64,000 nucleotides of DNA from Gnetum montanum (taxonomy: Eukaryota > Streptophyta > Gnetopsida > Gnetales > Gnetaceae), in NCBI GenBank assembly GCA_015680685.1, contig MNCI01036180.1:1-64000 (forward strand). The letters are read 5' to 3'. Within the stretch, counting starts at the first letter, position 1. Every line of letters begins with the position of its first letter. Shown one piece after another: positions 56,001 to 64,000 of the stretch. The notes beneath the pieces were generated by a model that saw nothing but the letters and a program-made list of their open reading frames with translations, was not told the origin of the DNA and did not search any database. The translations under genes were made by a program, and so were the position numbers.

Positions 56001-57926
56001 GGGGAAATGGCCATCTATGATAATCATATAAGTGGCTCCTTAGTTTTTCATATTTTTGTTTTACACCTTGTTATTTTTACAGCTTTTTATTTCACACATT
56101 CTTTATCTTACACCTTTTTGTTTTTACTTTATTAATTTTTCTTTTTTAATTTATTTTACAACATCATTAGTATGTTTTATTTTCTTAGATATTTTACAAT
56201 TTCTTGTATATTTTTCTTTATTTTTATGTGATTTTCTTATTATGTTCTAATAATAACATGCCTTATTGCCAACTAGGCATAGTGCGGTTTACTTCATGTG
56301 TACATGTGTTATCCAGTTATTTGATTATTGGTGTCTAGATTCTAGCTTTGAATTTTGTTACTGATAACTAAGACATTGTATTTTTTCATCAACCCATCCA
56401 CAAACTCTATGGTATTTTTGGTTTTGGAAGTGTGAGGTCCCTTTTCATTAATAAAACTTTAATGAACTTGTGACCTTGATAGTTTTTGGACTTGGAAAGG
56501 ATTAAAAAGTTTGAATAGGGTGTGACTTTAAAGGGACTCAATACTCTTTGTACTCTTTTACTTACTTGGGTGCATGGGTGTTTTCATGGATTTCTTACCA
56601 TTCCATGTCAACCAATAACATGAAGTTGAACAAGTTTTTGCATGGTGTGGCTCCCATTCAAAAAAATGAAGGAAATTTAAAGCACACCCCTTATACAAAA
56701 TAAATGGGCTACAAGCACTAGTTATGGAACTAGAAAGACATGTTACCCATTCCTAAAAATCCCCTCTAACTAAGGCCCTTTCTTACTTCCTAGTTCTCTT
56801 TTATTCTTAAATAAGAAATTATGGCTATTCTATGTGAGCACTCCTGGGTGTCAAGGAGGTTAGCCAGTCTTAGAGTGGCAATGCGAAGTCCCTGAATGTG
56901 GTTGGTTTTGATCTGGACTAAGGATGGATTTTATCAGGTCATTTAATCATAAAATTCACAAGGGACTTTATGTGACCTTAATTAAGAACTCCATTCCACT
57001 TTTTCTCTCTCATCCATTTATGCTTTCCATGCCTCACCTCAGTGCCAGTGTTCATGTCCTTGTTCAATGTCTTGATATGATGTGTTGCAATTCTTAGGTA
57101 ATTTCTTCTAGGTTTTCATACTTAATTGTCTGTAACCATTAATCACCCATGGGACCCATGGACTCCTTGGTTTGAGGATATGCAAGGGCGCCATAGGGCA
57201 TGTGCCTACTTTGGAGAGGACCCACTTGCATACCTTTCGATTGGATTCATTAAGTTCTTTATCCTTAGACATTCTTACAATTAAATCCTTTTGTGTGTCC
57301 CATCAATGACATCCAATTGTGTGCATCTTCATAATGTTTTTTAGTAAAATCCTTTTTTATGTTGTTATTGTGAATTCTTTAACCCTCTTCAAGCATTTCA
57401 TCACATTTAGACTTTTTAGAATCTAATAATGGACTACTTATCCATTTCATCCTATTTTTTAGGCTTCCTACTAATGTTATTAAAAGAAGAAATCCACCAT
57501 AAACACAACCTAGCCAAGTGTAACTACCAACAAGACAAGGTACCTAAAAGCTATACGTTACACATTACACATTGATCCATGATCTTGTTGTGATTGTAGT
57601 GGGAAGCATGGATTGGAAGCAGAATTATCTTCACCAATGAATAAGCAATAGCACCATACGATAAGGATCCTTCATGATTATTGAGTCGTCTCTCTCATTC
57701 TTTAGTTGTTAGAGGTGTTGGATGTCAATTTTGGCCAAGGTGTTCAATTATATTGTCATGAAAATCCAATTTTGTAAAAGATTGTAAATATGTACACTTG
57801 GGTACTTAAAATCTGTTTATCCCATCTAAGTCAATTTGCATGTCAGTCAATAATCCCATGCCTTTCCAATATTTTGTAAGGGACTTGTTCCTCCTTTTGT
57901 TTACTCAAGGATGAGATTTCATTCAA
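56001..57926 (+). other. 3' noncoding region of the plus gypsy element
   Basis: Collinear with the minus element's 37018-35280 and, at its end, with 32290-32172. The extra ORF would fall between about 57580 and 57780, where only a few hundred unrelated-looking bases remain. This suggests a deletion of ~2.7 kb in this copy or a gain in the other. No open frame beyond T-rich noise. Confidence 0.6.
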
Positions 57927-57937
57927 TTGTGGGGGTA
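57927..57937 (+). other. Polypurine tract
   Basis: TTGTGGGGGTA directly before the 3' LTR, identical to the tract at 32161-32171 on the other strand. Confidence 0.8.
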
Positions 57938-58818
57938 TGATGAACTATATTTTCTCTAGATCCAATATCAGAGCCTTGATATCAAATACCCAATATCGAG
58001 GGCTCAAAGTCAATGTTGAATATCTGATGTCATGGGATATGTGTTGGCCTATAAATATAGCACTTGGGCACATGGTTTGGGAATAGGTTTTTATCATAGC
58101 ATAGTAGAGCTCTTACAGTTTTTCTTCCTCAAAGTTAGAATATTTTCCCAAGTGCCTGTAGCAAGAGTCATTGAGTGTATAGATCTTTATTAGAGCACTA
58201 TTATACCTAAGTATAGCAATGTGTGCAATAATAAAGATGAACTTTCTAATAAACCTTGTAACACTTTGCCTAGATTAAATATTTTATTTATGCATTTAAT
58301 GTTATATGCACTTTTATTTAATGCTTTGAAGTAGTTAAGCTAAATTAAGCTAAGTTAAGTTAGCTAGGCTAAATAGAAATTCATTAAGCACATCAGTACG
58401 ATTGCTTCAAGCATGCACATGATGCTTGGTAATCCCAACAATGCTTAACATTTGGTAACCCAATAGCATTATATGTATTCAAGATCTATATAGAAAGTGG
58501 ATTGGACACTTATGTTAGGATTAGTTAAAAATTAATTCATTAGTTAGATTAAATTAGCCATTAAAAATTACTTCATTCCTTTATTTTAAGCACCAAGAAC
58601 ATAAAACATAAAAAATGATAAAAATTAGATGCCACAATTGCACTTAACCATATTTTTGCATTTCACAAGTGTAATTGGGAAGACAATGATTGTAATGATT
58701 AGACTTCACTTCCTAGAACTAGTGTATTTGAAGACTTAAGGTCTATAGAATTTGACCAAATTGTGCATGAACACATATGATTCATATGGTTGAGTATAGG
58801 CATATTCACTGCTCATCA
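57938..58818 (+). repeat. 3' LTR of gypsy element
   Basis: Starts TGATGAACTAT and ends GCTCATCA; 881 bp, matching 49118-49974. TATAAATA at 58050, AATAAAG near 58231. Followed by the right target duplication TCAAG. Confidence 0.9.
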
Positions 58819-58985
58819 TCAAGTTTTAAGACTTGGGTTTAATCCTAGGTACAACCATTTAAAAGAGGTTAGGTTTTCCTTCATTCATCAACCTTTATAA
58901 GATCCTACCTTGGCAGGATGAGCATGAAGTCTCTCAATGATGATCTCTTATAAGAGAACATTGATTGAATAAACTAATTTAGGAT
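58819..58985 (+). repeat. Right half of SINE-like repeat split by the gypsy element, with right target duplication
   Basis: Begins with TCAAG (target duplication) and continues GGGTTTAATCCTAGGTACAACC, then AAAAGAGGTTAGG, then GGCAGGATGAGCATGAAGTC, matching 41985-42125. The sequence left of the gypsy element (49085-49117, GTGAGATG..ACTCAAG) lines up with the start of the copy at 41955 up to CTCAAG. The gypsy element therefore inserted inside a pre-existing SINE-like copy. Confidence 0.55.
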
Positions 58986-61900
58986 AGATAATTGAACATC
59001 ATTCATTAGAAAATTATGATATATCAGGATGGAAATTAGATTTAAATTAGTACATTTCATCAAAGAAAGCTTATATTTCACTCTTCTCAAAATTCATACT
59101 TTTAAAAAATATTTAAACTTTAAATTAAGTGAAAGGTTTAATTATTATCTTGAACAAAAATAAACAATAAATAATGTCACTTGAGGCTCCACCTTGACTG
59201 CTTCTATTGCTCAACAAGTTCTCCATAGTTTGGAGCCATTATTGTTGCATGTTGTTGGAACTTACCTTATTACTTTCCCTTCTCCTTAAAGGAATTTGCA
59301 AAAACTAACTCTATTCATTGATCTAAAGCCATGCTATGATACAAATTTTTCAAAGCCCAAAATTTAGCTCATAAAATTATTCATAATTAAATTACACAAA
59401 CCTTATGGTTAGCGCATGTGATGTCATAATGCTCATAAACTTAATAAAGAATCATCCATAAGCATTATAAAACTTAAACCAAAGTGCATGGTAAAATAGA
59501 ATATCCATATTGGAGTGCTCATAATATAACTCATAAATCATAACATAACCATAATCTCAAAGAGTTGATAATAGAGTTCATCAATATCATTACATCATAA
59601 CCATCAATACATGAAATCTCAAAGAAAACTAAATGTGGGAACAAAGGAAACAAACTCCATCAATCAAGCTCCTAGCTTCTACCACCTAAATCTACATACA
59701 AACATGCATGAAGGATCAAAAACCTTCTAGTAGAACCTACCACCTTAGTGTAGCTAGAATAAGCTATAGGATGGGACCACATGCTACATAAAATATCATC
59801 TCAAGATCCATGAGATAAAATTCATAATGAATATCCAAAACCATAATATCCATAGAATGTCAAGGAAATAGATTAGCCAGAGTTTCCCTAGAATTGACCA
59901 TTGTAAAAGACTAGTTGGTCCAAAAAGATATCTTGAGAGGATATCTTGGATGTTGTCAATGACTCTCTTAAAAGATTAGTTGACCATACCTTATTTGATC
60001 TTGGATAGATTGACGCTAAAAACAACACTATGTTTACATACTCTTATTATTCTAAATTATGAAACTTAAAAATTAACATGAATAATCACAAGTGACATGA
60101 GTAGGTGGAAGGAATAAAACTTTAAATTATTGACTATTTATAAGATGATAGCATGTAACCAAGATAAATTAAGTAAATGTATAACATATTAACATTTTTC
60201 TTGCTTCAACTAAGTGAAAAATATCTCATTGTTAAAATATGGAAAGTGAGTTTAAAAGTATTTGTAGGAATGTATCAAAATGGATCAATGGACCTAGAAT
60301 AAGCATCCACTTGCTTGTTAAAAGACATTAGGTACTAGACCTCTTTACTGATCTAAACGAATGTTCATTCAAAAATAAACATTAATGTTTGTGATTTTCT
60401 CTATATTTAATTTTTTTATTTCAATATTTATATTATAGGTTTCAAGTATAGAGTGGCAACGTAACTACATTTCACAATACGTCTTATGCTTAGCCTTCCA
60501 TAATCATCAGTAGTAGTAGGCTTTCTTCATTCTTGAATTGGTGTTAGCTCTTTAAAAAAATTTAAAAAAAAATTATTTGGATACCTGCACTCACATGAAA
60601 TTTGAAAGTATTCTTCCCCTGAAATAAATTTAAATTTTACTAAAATAGGAAGCATCCATAAATAGATAAAAAATAGTATCCACTCACTTATTTTTCTATG
60701 ATAAGATGAGATTATGTTTAGACTTTAGCACTGGATATTTCATCATTTGGTTTTACAACATGTATGCTTTGGTTTGATTTACTATCCTTGCAATAGGTAT
60801 TATTAGGTTTTTGGTTGATCTCTAAGATAGCATGAAGAAAATTCTTGGTTCTCTTTCATATCTATATTTGATAACTAATAAAATCCTTTTGAGTTAATTT
60901 TAAAAAATGATAAGGTTCATTATTACTTGGTTAAAATGGATTTTGAGATTATTGACAATGGTTTTGTGGCGTTTAAATTCCTGCACTAATTTAATTAAGA
61001 GAGTTCTCATACTACCATAGTTGGAAAACTTTTCTCCATCTATTGTGTTACATAGGATATTTGAGATGAAGTAATGAATGTAGCAAACAACAACAAACAT
61101 GCTAAAAGAGCCTACAAAGGATTACATAGGTTGATGAGATCTACTCCACAATAAAGCCAACAAAGCCTTATTGCACTTTTCTAGGAAATAAGACCTATCC
61201 TCTAGCCTACCATAGGTTAATCTAAATGTAAAATTTAAGTTGTCAAAGTATGTCTCAAATTTGGGAATCCAGATTTGTAGTAAAGGACTTTAATAGAGCT
61301 AAACTATACATAGGTTGATTTAAAACAAATTCAACCTAACCATTAACACATTATAATAATAAAGTGACTTTAAAATGTATCCACACATGTGATTTAATAA
61401 TACATTTATATATTGTCTTCACACCTACTTGCTAAGCATCATCACTTGTAGCCAAATTAATTTGTCTTTTTTTTTATGAGATGGATTCTTTTGTTCATTT
61501 TCTATGACATTTCTTTCCCTCAAATCTTCATTTTACAGCACATCAATATCTCTTTAGGCTAGCCATTAATATCTTACAACTAATTTTTTAAGGAAATACT
61601 CACTTCTTGTTGAAATAAAAATAATTTTGTACACTTGTTGTAAGGCAACTTGTATAGGCACTTGTATTCAAGTATAATCATCCTTGATTAGCAGTGAGGT
61701 ATTAGCTTAGTGGTAAAACTTTTGATTTAAAAGTTTCAATTCATGGGTTCAATTCTAGTGGGTAATGCTAAGTTATAAAATTCAATTAGCTACAACTTCA
61801 AGCAAAACATCTTCTCATAAATACTAAATAATAAGTTTGTTTTCTATAGTATTAATTTCTTTTTATTGGAAGCTAAAGGATGAAAATATTTTAGCTTTTG

Positions 61901-63051
61901 TTGCTATTTGTTCTCTATCTCTAAGTGATGTATTTGTTTTTTCTTTAGAGAGAGTTTGCTCCTTCTCTTTACAAGAAACCCTTTAGTAAGAAGTGAAAAC
62001 TCATGAGGGTGCCTTTGAATAAGAACAAGGTCTAATCCTTTTCCTACCCCAAAGGAGAGGTTTATTAGAATTTATTATAAGGACAAAAGCCTAAAATGAC
62101 AACCTCAAAACTATTAGGCTTTTTCTTTTAACTCTCTCTTCAATGATTTAATGTACTCTAAATTTTTCTAATATTATGATTCATTTTTTTAGGGTCTGAC
62201 ATCTACTCTACCCTCATAAAGTTCTAATTAGATAGATACTGGGGTGTACCTATATTATAATTATTTCTAGGTTCAAATGAAAGATCCATGTAGTATATTG
62301 TTTTCCAAATTAACATGCATTAGTAAAAAGTGTCAATTCCTTTTAAGAGTGGCATCATTTCATTTGATGTTTCTTTGATTTTCCATCTGCATCAATAATT
62401 TATTCACCAAAATTTGATAATCATCTCCAGACCATATTTAATGTTGTTCAAATTTACATTGACTGTTAATTTCAACATTTTTGAGGCCCTTCACATATAA
62501 CCTTTTGATAGTAAAACCAAGAAACTAGAACAAAACTAGAAAAAGACCCAAAGGATCTATTGGACAAAAAATTTATGATAAAGAGAATATTTTGAGGGGA
62601 AGAAATTTTATTTGATGTCACTTCACATTGTAGAAGTTAGGTTGATAGGGCAACAAATAGTTATTTGCAATGATTAAAAATTTTGTGATGTTTAGCCAAT
62701 TTAGCTAAAACTGGCCAAAATTTTCTTCTAGTAGTGGGCTCTACTACTTATTCAACTGAAAATTTATTTTTCTAACCTTTTCATTTATGTTTAATATCTT
62801 AATATTAAATAATTTCTTCTTCAAAATTGATTGAGTAGTGTTTTTATTATGATTCTATTAGCTAGTTTTTCTCCTTTTTCTAAGTTGAGTTGATTGCAGA
62901 TTTGGGATTTGCCCCCAAATGGTACTTTCTCAAGGCTTGAAATTCTATCACGGAGTTTCCTTTCTTGTTCAATGATGATTGCAAACATTATTTGTAGTTA
63001 AAGAAGCATCAATGAGTGTCAATAGGTATATGAAGTTTAGGTAATACTAGT
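58986..63051. other. Unassigned AT-rich DNA
   Basis: 4 kb with no supported gene. The 66-codon minus frame at 60900-61100 has no recognised domain. One tRNA-like SINE head lies at 61690-61760. Otherwise nothing beyond A/T-rich runs is seen. Confidence 0.5.
61688..61830 (+). repeat. Possible tRNA-derived SINE head
   Basis: GGTATTAGCTTAGTGGTAAAA matches the A box (TRGCNNAGYGG) and, ~38 bases later, GGGTTCAATTCTAGTGGG matches the B box. The intervening sequence does not fold into a tRNA, and no acceptor-stem partner is seen, so this is a decayed SINE or tRNA-like remnant. Confidence 0.4.
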
Positions 63052-63916
63052 TGATGAAACACATTTATTGTTGGCTCTGATGTTGGGTACATGACATTAG
63101 AGTCATGACATTGTATACGCGATGTTGGGCCCTTGGTCTGACATCACATGTCCAATGTTAGGGTATATCCCCAAAGTCTATAAATACTATGCCTAGGCTC
63201 TCGTTTTGAGTCAGTTTTTAGTCATTCTTAGTCAGAGTAGCAAAGCTCTTGCAATTTATTTTTCTTAGAGTTAGAATATTTTCTTTGTGCCTGTAGAAGG
63301 AGTCTAATGTGTGTATGGTTCTTTGTTCAAGCATTGATGTTCCTGAGCATAGCAATGTCATGGGAATAAAATGAACTCTTTTGACAATCCTTGCAGCACT
63401 AAGAATAGCTTAATATTTCCTTTAATGCATTTTTCTTTCACGCTCTTTATTTTAATGCATTTGAATTAAGCAATTTATTTCCAGTAGTTAATGAATGCAA
63501 GCACAACCACTTCAAGCATTCATATAGTACTTGATAACCCAGCAATGCTTAATGTTTGGTAGCCTAGCAATGCTATATGTGTTCAGAATGTGTCCAGGAA
63601 AGTGGGGTGGTTACTTGTGTTAGGCTAGCTAGGCAATAGACATTAGTTTTCAGTCTACTCTACCCTTATTTTTATTGTAGGTGATTACATCCATAGAATA
63701 TAAAATGACAAAAATTCATATACCTCGATTATACTTAAACCATACCCTTGACCCTCACAAGTATAGTTGGGAAGATAATGAATGTTCTCAACATCATTTC
63801 ACTTCTTACAAAAACTAGTGTATGAGATAACTATAGGTCCACAAAATTCAACCAAATCATGTGTACCTCCTTAGTGATTCATATGTTTGGACGTAGGGGT
63901 ACCTCACCACTCATCA
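63052..63916 (+). repeat. 5' LTR of second gypsy element
   Basis: Starts TGATGAAAC and ends CACTCATCA (865 bp). TATAAATA at 63179, and an AATAAAATG signal near 63366. Its first ~130 bp differ most from the other LTRs: GATGTTGGG / GACATTAGAG modules replace the GATATC-type units. Confidence 0.8.
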
Positions 63917-63917
63917 T

Positions 63918-63936
63918 TGGCATCACTGCTAGGGAC
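63918..63936 (+). other. Primer binding site (Asp-tRNA type)
   Basis: TGGCATCACTGCTAGGGAC, two bases after the LTR end. A decayed form of the Asp-tRNA complement used by Athila/Tat-type elements. Confidence 0.65.
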
Positions 63937-64000
63937 CTTTTTGTTATTTTGTGCACTATCTAGGACTTAGTGAAAAGTATTTACTCTAGAGGAGGTATGC

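Larger units (their letters stand above)
49118..58818 (+). mobile_element. Near-complete Ty3/gypsy (Athila/Tat-like) LTR retrotransposon, decayed
   Basis: In order: 5' LTR (49118-49974), Asp-tRNA-type PBS, gag, protease, RT, RNase H, an assembly-disrupted integrase zone, integrase tail, ~1.9 kb 3' noncoding DNA, PPT and 3' LTR (57938-58818), bounded by TCAAG repeats. The RT (HFPMPFIDQVL, YYSFLDGYTSYNQI, VFMDDFS) and the post-RNase H segment (SDELLFA, WYDGI) are of the Athila/Tat type. All frames carry multiple stops and the protease Asp is lost, so the element is dead. LTR divergence is considerable by eye (roughly a tenth of positions), so the insertion is old. The extra ORF seen at 32380-35260 is missing here. 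Confidence 0.9.
63052..64000 (+). mobile_element. Second plus-strand gypsy element, 5' end only
   Basis: LTR 63052-63916 followed by an Asp-tRNA-type PBS and a leader (TGTGCACTATCTAGGACTTAGTG) that matches the leader of the 49.1-58.8 kb element (GTGTGCTATCTAGGAACTTAGTG). The element continues beyond the window. Confidence 0.8.

Noticed and set aside
61690-61760. Possible functional tRNA gene
   Set aside because: A and B boxes are present but the arms do not pair into a cloverleaf and no matching acceptor stem is seen.
1-64000. CRISPR arrays, bacterial operons or organelle genes
   Set aside because: No regularly spaced direct repeats with unique spacers, no rRNA, and no plastid or mitochondrial coding sequence were seen. 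All recognisable coding remnants are of plant nuclear type.

Overview
The window looks like nuclear DNA from a seed plant with a large, repeat-choked genome. It is AT-rich, contains no intact long open reading frame, and nearly all recognisable coding sequence is plant LTR retrotransposon in advanced decay. A conifer or other gymnosperm is the best guess, from the heavy decay of the elements and the long introns, but the sequence does not prove the taxon. Positions 29467, 55079 and 55587 are N. The last two sit exactly at the edges of an artificial-looking inverted repeat, so the assembly there should not be trusted.

Layout. 1-8.1 kb: AT-rich DNA with one copy of a dispersed direct repeat, a solo LTR (3541-4391, minus) and a gag fragment (6867-7451, minus). 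8.1-10.7 kb: a more GC-rich island with a TGACGTG-bearing tandem repeat, an O-methyltransferase N-terminal remnant and two RG-rich repeats. 10.7-17 kb: AT-rich DNA with the second direct-repeat copy and a ~265 bp tandem repeat. 17-28.1 kb: two Ty1/copia-type elements that carry gag but no recognisable pol; the plus-strand one is inserted into the LTR of the minus-strand one. 28.1-30.3 kb: unassigned DNA rich in G and C runs. 30.3-39.3 kb: LTRs and a pol-deleted minus-strand Ty3/gypsy element (Athila/Tat-like) that carries an extra ~2.9 kb reading frame between the pol end and the 3' LTR. 39.5-46.9 kb: an intron-containing pseudogene of the C-terminal part of the RNA polymerase I second-largest subunit. 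49.1-58.8 kb: a nearly complete plus-strand Ty3/gypsy element of the same family, with LTRs, a 5 bp target duplication (TCAAG), PBS, gag, protease, RT, RNase H, integrase tail and PPT; it is inserted into a SINE-like repeat. 58.8-63 kb: unassigned AT-rich DNA. 63.05-64 kb: 5' LTR and PBS of a further element of the same family, running off the end.

No gene here appears functional. The most informative points are the extra 3' reading frame that one gypsy copy keeps and the other has lost, the probable assembly inversion that hides the integrase core, and the RNA polymerase I subunit pseudogene. All identities, family names and percentages are judged by eye from translations and repeat comparison; no searches were run.
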